From: Pseudorhodoplanes sp049324435
GTDB taxonomy: Bacteria; Pseudomonadota; Alphaproteobacteria; Rhizobiales; Xanthobacteraceae
Reading direction: 5' to 3'
NCBI GenBank assembly: GCA_049324435.1
Contig: JBMOOQ010000025.1
Span: 4,860 to 68,859 of the forward strand
DNA length: 64,000 nt
The notes under the pieces: model-generated
What the model saw: the letters and a program-made list of their open reading frames with translations, nothing else
Databases searched by the model: none
What the model was told of the DNA's origin: nothing
Shown here: positions 43,231 to 51,253 of the stretch, one piece after another
Layout of the letters: each line of letters starts with the position of its first letter
How positions within the stretch are numbered: position 1 is the stretch's first letter
Made by a program: the position numbers and the translations under genes

Positions 43231-44229
43231 CTATTTGATGAACTGATTGGTGTACAGCTCCTCCACCGGCGTCTTCTTCTGGATGAAGCCCTTTTCCAGA
43301 TAGAAGTCCTGCAACTTGGCGAGCCGCTCCGGATTGATCTCGCCGAGCCGCTTCTGATCGACATAGACGAGTTTGGCGAAATAGTTCAGCGCGTCCTTCA
43401 CCACCTGTTCCTTGCCCTGCCAGGTCGGCACGAACTTGACGAAATCCTCGGCGGCCTTGTTCGGGTCGTCCATCACGTCCTTCATGCCGCGCATTGCCGC
43501 GGTCACGAATTTCTGAATCATCTCCGGGTTCTTCTTGATCAGGTCGTCCGACACCGCGATGCCCTGTGCCAGATGCGGGAAATACTGGTCGGTCGGGATC
43601 ACCTTGATCTTGGTGCCGGTCGATTGCACAAGCGCAATCCAGTCCGGAACGCCGGCCATGCCCTGCGACTTTCCGGTCGCGACCGATTCCCACACGCCGG
43701 TCGGTCCGGCCTGCTGGATGCTGACGTCGTTCTGCGTGAGGCCCACGCTCGCGAGCAGACCGATCAGCGCATAGAAGGTCGTATCCTGGAACGACAGCAC
43801 GGTCAGCGTCTTGCCCTTCAGGTCGGCGGGCTTCTCGACGCCGGCATCCTCGCGCACAACCGTCTGCATGAAGCCCTTGCCGCCGAACAGCGCCACGATC
43901 TTCACCGGTACGCCGTTCGAGCGCACCATGATCGGGCCGTCGCCGACGATGCCGCCGATCTGCGCATTGCCTGCGCCGACCATCTTGGCCACCTCGACGC
44001 CGCCGCGCGCGACCTGGAAATCGACGTCAAGCCCGGCTTCCTTGAAATAGCCCTTGCCCTTGGCGAGCTGCAGCGGGGCAAAGGACGGCAGGATCGGCGG
44101 CGCCGGAAACAGGTAGGTGATTTTTTCCTGCGCAAAGGCTTGCGGCATGGCGAGGGCGCTGCCCAGCGCGGCTGCGAAGGCGGTGATCGCAAGTCGTCGC
44201 GTCATCGCGGCTGTGGTCGAAGCGGTCAT
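43231..44229 (-). CDS. ABC transporter substrate-binding protein, SsuA/THI5 type
   Basis: 332 residues. Signal peptide at residues 9-34 (MTRRLAITAFAAALGSALAMPQAFA). The mature part matches the NMT1/SsuA-like family: FAPLQLAKGKGYFKEAGLDVDFQVARGG, GDGPIMVRSNG and MAGVPDWIALVQSTG. Members bind sulfonates, thiamine precursors, taurine or aromatic acids; the ligand is not decided here. It is divergent from its ATPase at 44415, with a 185-base promoter region holding an operator (44302-44325). Confidence 0.87.
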   Translation of the reverse strand: MTASTTAAMTRRLAITAFAAALGSALAMPQAFAQEKITYLFPAPPILPSFAPLQLAKGKGYFKEAGLDVDFQVARGGVEVAKMVGAGNAQIGGIVGDGPIMVRSNGVPVKIVALFGGKGFMQTVVREDAGVEKPADLKGKTLTVLSFQDTTFYALIGLLASVGLTQNDVSIQQAGPTGVWESVATGKSQGMAGVPDWIALVQSTGTKIKVIPTDQYFPHLAQGIAVSDDLIKKNPEMIQKFVTAAMRGMKDVMDDPNKAAEDFVKFVPTWQGKEQVVKDALNYFAKLVYVDQKRLGEINPERLAKLQDFYLEKGFIQKKTPVEELYTNQFIK

Positions 44230-44281
44230 TGGATTAATACCCCTACTGGTGCTCGTGACATTGTGCCCCGTTCCCGCGGGC

Positions 44282-44325
44282 GTGACACCCTCGGATTAAA
44301 CTTACTATACTCGACAGTCTCGTTA
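44282..44325 (+). promoter_or_regulatory. Promoter and imperfect TetR operator before the ABC ATPase gene
   Basis: Positions 44302-44325 match the operator at 46840-46863 at 17 of 24 bases, including ATACT, ACAGT and TCGTT. GTGACA (44282-44287) and TATACT (44306-44311), 18 bases apart, form a plausible promoter whose -10 lies in the operator. Placement between two divergent transporter genes suggests that the TetR at 46191 controls uptake as well as the oxygenase. Confidence 0.55.
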
Positions 44326-44414
44326 GGCGCTACGTGGCAGGAAGCCCAACAATTGGTCCGGATGTTGCTCCCGATGCCGCGCATGCAATCAAACCAAGAA
44401 CGGGTGGTCGTCGC

Positions 44415-45230
44415 ATGAAGCGGCTCGAATATCGAAATGTCACCATGCGCTTCGCAGGTGCAAAAGGCGCGACCTTCACCGCGATCGAAAATGTCGATTT
44501 CTCGGTGGCCGATGGCGAAGTCATATCGCTGATCGGCCCCAGTGGTTGCGGCAAGAGCACCCTGCTCAATATTGGGTCAGGACTTTACGCTCCGACCCAG
44601 GGCGAGGCCTATGTCGACGGCGAGCGCGTCCAAGGCCCGAACGAGCATGTCGCCTTCATGCTGCAAAAGGACCTGCTGCTGCCGTGGCGCACGATCGAGC
44701 AGAACGTGCTGCTCGGCACCGAGATCCGCAAGCTCAATACAGCCCAGAGCCAGCGCAAGGCCCGCGAATTGCTGCAGGCCTTCAAGCTTGGCGAATTCGC
44801 CGAGAGATACCCGCATCAGTTGTCCGGCGGCATGCGCCAGCGTGCGGCGCTGGCCCGCACACTCGCGGTCGATCCGTCGGTGCTGCTGCTCGACGAACCG
44901 TTCTCGGCGGTCGATGCCCAGACCCGCATCATGCTGCAGCACGATCTGGCGCAGACCCTGATGAAGGCGAAGAAGACAGCATTGCTCATCACCCATGACC
45001 TGCTTGAAGCCGTGATCCTGTCCGACCGCGTGCTGGTCATGAGCAAGCGGCCGGGCCGCATCATCGACGAGATCATCATAGACATCCCCGGCCGCGACCA
45101 CCCGTTGCAGCGGCGGCGCGATCCGAAGGTCGCGGGATACATATCCCGACTGATGGACAAACTCGATATCGGCGAACATCCGGCGCAGGAAACGTCACAC
45201 GAAATGCCGCAGAAGGAGCTGGCGCAATGA
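44415..45230 (+). CDS. ABC transporter ATPase, SsuB/TauB type
   Basis: 271 residues from the ATG at 44415. Walker A GPSGCGKSTLLN (about 42-53), signature LSGGMRQRAALARTL, Walker B VLLLDEPFSAVDAQTR. KQDLLLPWRTIEQNVLLGTEIRK-like Q-loop (MLQKDLLLPWRTI) is typical for the sulfonate/nitrate/aromatic-acid branch. Overlaps the permease gene by four bases (ATGA). Confidence 0.9.
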   Translation: MKRLEYRNVTMRFAGAKGATFTAIENVDFSVADGEVISLIGPSGCGKSTLLNIGSGLYAPTQGEAYVDGERVQGPNEHVAFMLQKDLLLPWRTIEQNVLLGTEIRKLNTAQSQRKARELLQAFKLGEFAERYPHQLSGGMRQRAALARTLAVDPSVLLLDEPFSAVDAQTRIMLQHDLAQTLMKAKKTALLITHDLLEAVILSDRVLVMSKRPGRIIDEIIIDIPGRDHPLQRRRDPKVAGYISRLMDKLDIGEHPAQETSHEMPQKELAQ

Positions 45231-46018
45231 ACGGCGATCGCTCCGCCCTCGTCCGTCGCGGCACCATCGCGAGCGTCGCGATGCTGGTCGTGTTTCTCAT
45301 CGCCTGGGAATGGGGCCCGGGCCTGTTGAAAATCCCGCCCTATATCGTGCCGCCATTGTCCGCGACCTGGAAGGAGTTCCTGCGGATGTGGAGCGTTACC
45401 GCACTGCCCTGGCATACCGGCGTGACCGCGTTCGAAGTCCTGATCGGCTTCCTGCTCGGCAGTCTGCTCGGCGCCCTGATCGGCTACGCGCTTGGCATGT
45501 CGCCGACCGCGGAATTTGCGCTCTCGCCCTATATCCTCGCACTGCAGATCGCGCCGAAGGTGGCGTTCGCGCCGCTGTTCATCTTGTGGATGGGGTTCAC
45601 GATCTATCCGAAGATCCTGGTCGCGATCCTGATCGTGTTCTTCCCGGTCATGGTCAACGTGCTGACTGCCGTGCGCAACGTCGATCCCGACCTGATCAAT
45701 CTGGCGCGCTCGTTCAAGGCGACGCGCTCGCAGATTTTCTGGAAGATCGAGTTTCCGGCCTCGCTGCCGCCGCTGTTTGCCGGGCTTCGCATCGGCTCGA
45801 CGCTCGCGGTGATCGGCGTCGTAGTCGGCGAACTGGTCGGCGGCAATTCGGGGCTTGGCTATCTGCTCTCGTTCGGCGAAGGCCAGGGCAATACCGCGAT
45901 GGTGTTCGTCACCATCATCATGCTGACGCTGGTTGGCGGTGTCGCCTATCTGCTCGTCATTCTCGCCGAGCTGCGCGTGCTGCACTATTTGCCGAAGCGA
46001 GCGGCGGGCGGAATTTAG
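45227..46018 (+). CDS. ABC transporter permease, SsuC/TauC type
   Basis: 263 residues with six hydrophobic helices. The EAA loop FKATRSQIFWKIEFPASLPPLFAGLRIGSTLAVIG (about 163-197) is clear. Starts MNGDRSALVRRGTIASVAMLVVFLIAWEWGPGLL, the common N-terminus of this permease family. Works with the ATPase at 44415 and the binding protein at 43231. A 131-base dispersed repeat follows its stop codon. Confidence 0.9.
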   Translation: MNGDRSALVRRGTIASVAMLVVFLIAWEWGPGLLKIPPYIVPPLSATWKEFLRMWSVTALPWHTGVTAFEVLIGFLLGSLLGALIGYALGMSPTAEFALSPYILALQIAPKVAFAPLFILWMGFTIYPKILVAILIVFFPVMVNVLTAVRNVDPDLINLARSFKATRSQIFWKIEFPASLPPLFAGLRIGSTLAVIGVVVGELVGGNSGLGYLLSFGEGQGNTAMVFVTIIMLTLVGGVAYLLVILAELRVLHYLPKRAAGGI

Positions 46019-46037
46019 TATTTGACTGTATTTGATC

Positions 46038-46168
46038 TCGTGTCCCGGGCGCGGCGCAGCACGGAGTGATGCGCCGCAGCACCGGGACCCATTTCCACGT
46101 AAGGTAGATCCCGGATCAGCGGTGCAACAGTTCGCTACCGCTCATGCCGCACCGCGTCCGGGACACGA
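46038..46168. repeat. Dispersed repeat with inverted ends, copy A
   Basis: 131 bases bounded by TCGTGTCCCGG and its exact complement CCGGGACACGA. The interior is GC-rich and contains the segment GGGACCCA and ATCCCGGATCAGCG, both shared with copy B at 62817-62961. No coding capacity. It looks like a non-autonomous palindromic element of the type scattered in Bradyrhizobium relatives. Confidence 0.7.
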
Positions 46169-46190
46169 TGCCGCATACGCGTCGATCCCC

Positions 46191-46814
46191 TCACCGCATT
46201 ACATGCCGCACTGCCGCGTCGATCCGCGCCTCGATGTCGCGCGCACTCGGCCCCTTGTCGATGCCGAGCAGCATCTTCAGGTGCGAATAACCGCGCAACA
46301 GTTCGAGAAACTCCTCCGCCGCCCGGCGCGGATCGCTGACCTTCAGCGCCGGATCGCTCTTATGGCGGACGAAATAGGCTTCCAGAGGATCGATACAGGA
46401 TTGCGGGCCGGTTTCGTAAAATAGCCGGCCAAGCTTCGGGAAGCGCCGGCTTTCCGCAATGACGATGCGGTGCAATTCCGCGGTATCGCGCGCGAAAAAG
46501 ATGTCGGTCATCTTCCGTGCATAGGCCCGCAGCGCGTCGCGCATCGGCAGCGAGAAAACCTGTTCGATTTCACCGGTGACGAGCTGCTGGCAGGATTCGG
46601 TGATGACCCCGGCGAACAGCTCCTCCTTGCTGCCGAAATGGCGGTACACTGTCATTTTCGACACGCCGGCCGTTGCCGCCACGTCGTCCATGTTGGCATC
46701 GCCGAAGCCGTGTCTGAGAAACACCGCCTTGGCGCCCTTCAGGATCGCCTTGCGCTTCTTGTCGGACAGGCTGCTGCGGCCTGCGACGGCGTTTTTTTCC
46801 AGCACGAGGGTCAC
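46191..46814 (-). CDS. TetR-family regulator of the Rieske/transporter locus
   Basis: 207 residues from GTG 46814-46812. A longer frame to 46898 would translate through the palindromic operator at 46840-46863 and is rejected. Helix-turn-helix at about 32-55 (VAATAGVSKMTVYRHFGSKEELF). The C-terminal domain is TetR_C-like. It is divergent from the Rieske alpha gene at 46900, and the 86-base gap contains a perfect operator. A second, weaker operator lies before the SsuB-type gene at 44415. I infer that it represses both until an inducer, perhaps the aromatic substrate, is present. Confidence 0.88.
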   Translation of the reverse strand: MTLVLEKNAVAGRSSLSDKKRKAILKGAKAVFLRHGFGDANMDDVAATAGVSKMTVYRHFGSKEELFAGVITESCQQLVTGEIEQVFSLPMRDALRAYARKMTDIFFARDTAELHRIVIAESRRFPKLGRLFYETGPQSCIDPLEAYFVRHKSDPALKVSDPRRAAEEFLELLRGYSHLKMLLGIDKGPSARDIEARIDAAVRHVMR

Positions 46815-46832
46815 GATGCGTCGATTCCTTGC

Positions 46833-46863
46833 TTGCCGCAAACGATACTGCACAGTATCGTTT
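46833..46863. promoter_or_regulatory. Operator between tetR and the Rieske oxygenase genes
   Basis: AAACGATACTG (46840-46850) and CAGTATCGTTT (46853-46863) are perfect inverted repeats 2 bases apart. On the plus strand TTGCCG (46833-46838) and TATCGT (46856-46861), 17 bases apart, could be the oxygenase promoter, with the -10 inside the operator. Confidence 0.75.
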
Positions 46864-46899
46864 GGTCCAATTCCAGTTCCAAACGTCCGGAGGATCAAT

Positions 46900-48249
46900 A
46901 TGCGGACCCCGAACGATCTGGCCGGCGCAGTTCAGCCCGCGCGCGTCCACCGCAAACTCTACACCGATCCGGAGATTTTCAACCTCGAGATGGACCGCAT
47001 CTTCGGCCGTGCCTGGCTTTATGTCGGTCATGAAAGCCAGGTGCGCAATCCGGGCGACTATTTCCTCACGCAGGTCGGACGCCGCGCCATGGTGGTCACC
47101 CGCGACGAGACTGGGAAATTGCAGGTTTTGCACAATCAATGTGCACATCGCGGGGCAATGGTGGTGGCGTCGGATTGCGGTCATGCCAAGGAGTTCCAGT
47201 GCGTCTATCACGGCTGGACCTATCATCTCGACGGCCGGCTCAAGGCGGTGCCGCTCAATCACGGCTATCCCGCCGATTTCGACACCAAAAATCCTCGCAC
47301 GGCGATGACGCAGGTGCCGCGCGTCGAAAGCTATCGCGGCTTCATCTTCATGAGCCAGTCTCCCGAAGGCAAAAGCCTGAAGGAGCATCTCGGCCACATG
47401 GCCACCTCGATCGACGACATGGTCGATCGCGCACCGGACGGCGAGATCGAGGTTGCCGGCGGGGTTTTCCGCCATGTCTACAACGGCAACTGGAAGCTCT
47501 ATCTGGAAAATCTTTGCGATGCCGCGCACCCGTGGTTCACGCATCGATCATCGATCGACGCCGCCCAGCAGCAGAGCGATGAGGTCTATTCCGACGGCAC
47601 CGGTGAGATCGCGATCCGGCAAATGCGGCAGAACGGAGCACCCTACTCGTTCTGGGAAAACCAGGTCGGCATCTGGACCTATCCGAACGGACATTCCTAT
47701 CTCGGCGATTATCACGACGATTCCAAACTCGTTGCCGCAATGAAAGACCCGGTGTTCCGCGACTATATCGCGGCGCTCGAAGCCAAAAAGGGCAAGGACG
47801 AGGTCAAGCGTATTCTGGAGGTGCGGCGCTGGAATTCCAATATCTATCCGAACCTGTCCTTCATGAGTTCGTTCCAGCAGTTGCGTGTCATCCATCCGCT
47901 CGCCGTCAACAAGACCCTGGTCTGCACCTATAATTTCAGACTCAAGGGCGCGCCGGAGCAGATGTTCCGCAACACGATTGCATTCGCGAACATCGTCAAC
48001 GGCACCGGCTCGCTGGTGCTGACCGACGATCTCGAAATCTACAATCGTGTGGGCATCGGACTTGCGAGCGAAGGCGCCGAATGGATTGAGATCGGCCGCG
48101 GCTATACGAGCGACGCCCGCGACGAATATGGCGGCCTGAAGGGCAAGAACTCCACCAGCGAGGTGTATATCCGCAACATGTTTGAGGCCTGGCGCGGCTA
48201 CATGCTGGGCGAGCAGACCTCCGCAAACGAGATGAAGGCCAGCGCATGA
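46900..48249 (+). CDS. Rieske non-heme iron aromatic-ring oxygenase, alpha subunit
   Basis: 449 residues from the ATG at 46900, with CGGAGGATCA before it. Rieske [2Fe-2S] ligands C81, H83, C101 and H104 (NQCAHRG and CVYHGW). The mononuclear iron site D207-x2-H210-x4-H215 lies in DAAHPWFTH and the E203-N-L sequence before it. The enzyme would hydroxylate an aromatic ring or demethylate it with O2, using electrons from a reductase. No reductase or ferredoxin gene is nearby. The closest named groups by feel are benzoate/anthranilate/salicylate-type dioxygenases, but the substrate is not determined. The beta gene follows with ATGA overlap. Confidence 0.88.
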   Translation: MRTPNDLAGAVQPARVHRKLYTDPEIFNLEMDRIFGRAWLYVGHESQVRNPGDYFLTQVGRRAMVVTRDETGKLQVLHNQCAHRGAMVVASDCGHAKEFQCVYHGWTYHLDGRLKAVPLNHGYPADFDTKNPRTAMTQVPRVESYRGFIFMSQSPEGKSLKEHLGHMATSIDDMVDRAPDGEIEVAGGVFRHVYNGNWKLYLENLCDAAHPWFTHRSSIDAAQQQSDEVYSDGTGEIAIRQMRQNGAPYSFWENQVGIWTYPNGHSYLGDYHDDSKLVAAMKDPVFRDYIAALEAKKGKDEVKRILEVRRWNSNIYPNLSFMSSFQQLRVIHPLAVNKTLVCTYNFRLKGAPEQMFRNTIAFANIVNGTGSLVLTDDLEIYNRVGIGLASEGAEWIEIGRGYTSDARDEYGGLKGKNSTSEVYIRNMFEAWRGYMLGEQTSANEMKASA

Positions 48250-48746
48250 CTGCAATCGCACGCAAGGCCGCGAGCGCCCTTTCCCGTACCGACGTCGAGG
48301 ACTTTCTGATCCACGAGGCGCGTCTCCTCGATGACGCCCACTTCGACGAATGGCTCGCGCTATTCACGCCGGAGGCGCATTACTGGGTTCCGAGTGAGCC
48401 CAATCAGGCCAGTCCACTCGATACCGTCTCACTGATGTATGACGACCGGCGCTTGCTGGAAACGCGGGTGCGCCGCCTGGCCTCGCCGCGCATCTATTCG
48501 CAGGAGCCGCGCTCCCAGACCAGCCGTATCGTCACCAATGTCACGATCGAGGGGGGCGGGGGCAACACCACCGAAGTGCGTTCGAAATTCATGATCGTGG
48601 AATACCGCCGCGAAGAGCAGCGCATTTTCGCCGGCACCTACCGGCATACGCTGGTCACGACCGGCGGCGATACAAGGATCGCCTTCAAGCGCGTCGACCT
48701 CGTCAACTGCGACGCGCCGATGGACGGTCTTGTCGTGCCGTTTTGA
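48246..48746 (+). CDS. Ring-hydroxylating oxygenase beta subunit
   Basis: 166 residues of the SnoaL-like beta-subunit fold. It includes FLIHEARLLDDAHFDEWLALFTPEAHYWVP (about 20-49), the diagnostic opening of BenB/NahAd-type subunits, and the C-terminal RIAFKRVDLVNCDAPMDGLVVPF. It would form the alpha3beta3 hexamer core. The ATG lies four bases inside the alpha gene, so the two subunits are translated in step. Confidence 0.88.
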   Translation: MTAIARKAASALSRTDVEDFLIHEARLLDDAHFDEWLALFTPEAHYWVPSEPNQASPLDTVSLMYDDRRLLETRVRRLASPRIYSQEPRSQTSRIVTNVTIEGGGGNTTEVRSKFMIVEYRREEQRIFAGTYRHTLVTTGGDTRIAFKRVDLVNCDAPMDGLVVPF

Positions 48747-48776
48747 ACGCCACCAATTGCGCGCCCACAGCGCAAG

Positions 48777-50384
48777 TTAAGCCGGCACCAGCGCCAGCAC
48801 ACGCAGCGGGCTGCCCGAACCCTTCTCGATCTTGAGCGGCGGCGTGATCAGGATCGCGCCGGTGGCGGGGAGCTGATCGAGATTGCACAGGCTCGCAAGG
48901 CCGAACTTGTTCGCGCCATGCATCAGGTGGTGCGCCGGGAACGCCGGCTCGAACGCAAAAGCCTGACCGGCATCGGTGCCGACCGCTTCCACGCCCCAGC
49001 CGTTGACGTTGCGCTGTTGCACCAGGAACCGTACCGCGGCGGCCGAAGGACCCGGCACATGGGGCCCGTCTTCCTTCATGTTCAGGAAACGCGCCGGGTC
49101 GTCGCGCTTCGACCAGTCGGTCCGCATCAGCACCCAGGCGCCGTCGGGAATGCGGCCGTGCTTTGCTTCCCACGCCTCGATATGGCTGGGCTCCAGCAGG
49201 AATTTCTCGTCGGCTGCGGCTTCCTTGCTGCAATCGATCACGACGGCAGGCGCGACGAAACGCTGGACCGAAACCGTGTCGGTATAGCCGTCCGGATAAT
49301 GCTTGCCCGTAACCCAGTGTGCCGGCGCATCGAAATGCGTGCCGGTGTGCTCGCCGCAGGCGATGTTGTTCCAGTACCAGCCGGGGCCGCGCTCGTCGTA
49401 ACGCGAGATTTCCTTGATGCTGAACGGATCGGACGGGGCGAGCGGCGGCGGCAACTGGATCACCGGCGTTGACGGCTTCAACGTCTGGGTCAGATCGACG
49501 ACGCGGATGCGGCCATCGGCGATGAAGGCCGCGAATTTCATCAGAAGGTCAGACACGTCGTCATCCTTTTCTTTGGTCGCGAGATAACCGACTGGAGCGG
49601 TCGAAGCCTTGGCCTGCGCCTTGATCGTCTCGCCCTTGCCCGTGAACAGTTTCATCGCGCGGCTGAAGCCATTTGCGACGATATCGATATCGTTCGCCAC
49701 CACCACGATCGGATAGCCGTCGCTGCGCCGCGCCAGTGCGGATTCAACGTTGAGCGTGAAAATTCCGCAGGCCACACCGGCGGCCTTGCAGGCCTCCAGC
49801 ACGGCTGCGCAGGCTTCGCCATGCCGATGGTCGACATGCGGGAAGCCGCCAAGCGAAATCGCGAGGTCGCCGGTTCCGATCAGCACGAAGTCCACGCCGG
49901 GCGTGTTGGCGATGGCCGCGGCATTGCGCACGCCGCGCACGGTCTCGATCATGACGCCAACCACGGTCCGGCGGATCGAGTCGAGATAGTATTGACCGAA
50001 GTCGCGCGACAACGGGCGTACGCCGCCGCCGGACCGCGCCCCTTCCGGCGGGAACCGCGCCGCCGCAACCGCGGCCGCGGCTTCCACGTCGGTCTCGATC
50101 AAGGGAACGATGACACCCTCGGCGCCGGCATCCAGCGCTTGTCCGATGGCAAGCCGCGAATTCTCCGCGACCCGCACCAGGACGGCTGCGGATTTCGCAA
50201 CCACACCGACCGATTCTTCGAGCGAGACGCGATCCCAAAGGCCATGCTGGGCGTCGATCACCACCGCGTCGGGCTTCGCCTGTGCCGCAAGCTCCAGAAC
50301 GGTGGGCGAACCCATCGTCATCCAGAACAGACCGATCGGTTCACGCTGTCCGATCCGGTGACGCAGCGGACTGCCAGACATCAC
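48777..50384 (-). CDS. Fusion of HpcH/HpaI aldolase and cyclase/kynurenine-formamidase-like hydrolase
   Basis: 535 residues in one open frame. Residues 1 to about 250 are an HpcH/HpaI class II aldolase: H47 in DAQHG, E147 in MIETVRG, D173 in GTGDLAISLGG. Residues from about 290 on are a cyclase-family (PF04199-like) hydrolase with H346, H350, D352 and H356 in HTGTHFDAPAHW, the metal-binding motif of bacterial kynurenine formamidase and isatin hydrolase. The linker 250-290 is charged and includes a Met (282) that could begin a separate cyclase. Both halves keep their catalytic residues. Such a pairing, hydrolysis of an amide or lactam plus retro-aldol cleavage, would suit the end of an N-aromatic pathway (inference). 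It is convergent with the Rieske beta gene. Confidence 0.85.
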   Translation of the reverse strand: MMSGSPLRHRIGQREPIGLFWMTMGSPTVLELAAQAKPDAVVIDAQHGLWDRVSLEESVGVVAKSAAVLVRVAENSRLAIGQALDAGAEGVIVPLIETDVEAAAAVAAARFPPEGARSGGGVRPLSRDFGQYYLDSIRRTVVGVMIETVRGVRNAAAIANTPGVDFVLIGTGDLAISLGGFPHVDHRHGEACAAVLEACKAAGVACGIFTLNVESALARRSDGYPIVVVANDIDIVANGFSRAMKLFTGKGETIKAQAKASTAPVGYLATKEKDDDVSDLLMKFAAFIADGRIRVVDLTQTLKPSTPVIQLPPPLAPSDPFSIKEISRYDERGPGWYWNNIACGEHTGTHFDAPAHWVTGKHYPDGYTDTVSVQRFVAPAVVIDCSKEAAADEKFLLEPSHIEAWEAKHGRIPDGAWVLMRTDWSKRDDPARFLNMKEDGPHVPGPSAAAVRFLVQQRNVNGWGVEAVGTDAGQAFAFEPAFPAHHLMHGANKFGLASLCNLDQLPATGAILITPPLKIEKGSGSPLRVLALVPA

Positions 50385-50524
50385 TCAACTCCAACACGGG
50401 CACGGCCATAGCCCTGCCCATATCCACTCTGTTTGCCGCCCTGTTTTATGTCCCGGCAGTCTATCCATTTGCGCGGCCAGGTGTGCATTTTGTCTTGCAC
50501 GACGCGCGCGACAAAGCCTTAAGG

Positions 50525-51250
50525 TTAACCACGCGCGCGATAGTTTTCGCCACGCACGGACACGGTGCGGAACGGATAGTGCGCAGCGGCGCCTTGGAAT
50601 GCGGGAAAGTTTTGAAAGTCCTTGCGCAAGGCTGCACGCACCGGGCTCGCCATCGCGGCGTTCATCGCCTCGGCATTATCCCAGGCGGTCTTGTTGCGCT
50701 GCATCGTGCGGCGCACCGCGAATGGCAGCGCCGAGATCATGACTGCAGGCGTATAGATTTCGATCTTGCGAATGCCGGGAAATTTCGCGAGCAGCGGCGG
50801 ATGCCCGGTGACATAGAACAGATGCCAGGCATTCTCGTCCGAGGCCGGGCCTTCATACTCGACCATGTAGCTCAGCAACTCGCTTGCCGATTCATCGGCG
50901 GGCTGCGCGACCGGATAGCGGCGCGTGAGCATCGCGTGGTGGCTTGCGATCGTGCCGGCGAGGCTCGGCAGCACATCGTGATGCGCCAGCGCCTGCAGAT
51001 AGCCGTTCGGCTTCAGCGCCTGTTCGAGATCGGCAATCTCGGCAAATTCGAGTTGCAGAACCAGCGCGGGCGAGGTGTGAAGCTCCGCCGCGTAATGCGG
51101 ATCGTGCGCATGTACCGGCGTCATCACGTGGCCCTGGATCAGCCGTGGCACACCGCGGATCAGCGCGACCAGACCCTGATGGTCGTGCTCATCGAGAACC
51201 GGGTTCGTCCCGTCTTTGGCATCCCATTGGCAGAACCAGGAAATGGCCAT
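50525..51250 (-). CDS. Uncharacterised protein with two dimeric alpha/beta-barrel (EthD-like) modules
   Basis: 241 residues. Two repeats of about 100 residues appear to have ferredoxin-like alpha/beta character (LVLQLEFAEIADLEQALKP and WHLFYVTGHPPLLAKFPGIRKIEIYTP), as in EthD and monooxygenase-like proteins. No catalytic motif is recognised. It lies 3 bases after the stop of the CoA ligase gene on the same strand, so it belongs with it. The EthD family often accompanies cytochrome P450 or aromatic-acid loci without a known role. Confidence 0.65.
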   Translation of the reverse strand: MAISWFCQWDAKDGTNPVLDEHDHQGLVALIRGVPRLIQGHVMTPVHAHDPHYAAELHTSPALVLQLEFAEIADLEQALKPNGYLQALAHHDVLPSLAGTIASHHAMLTRRYPVAQPADESASELLSYMVEYEGPASDENAWHLFYVTGHPPLLAKFPGIRKIEIYTPAVMISALPFAVRRTMQRNKTAWDNAEAMNAAMASPVRAALRKDFQNFPAFQGAAAHYPFRTVSVRGENYRARG

Positions 51251-51253
51251 GTG

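Noticed and set aside
43110..43364. N-terminal extension of the FAD monooxygenase
   Set aside because: Its translation (with GLVPAIHV) is the usual product of a palindromic repeat, and a GTG with a good ribosome binding site exists at 43109.
46815..46898. N-terminal extension of the second TetR protein
   Set aside because: It would translate the operator itself and is not TetR-like.
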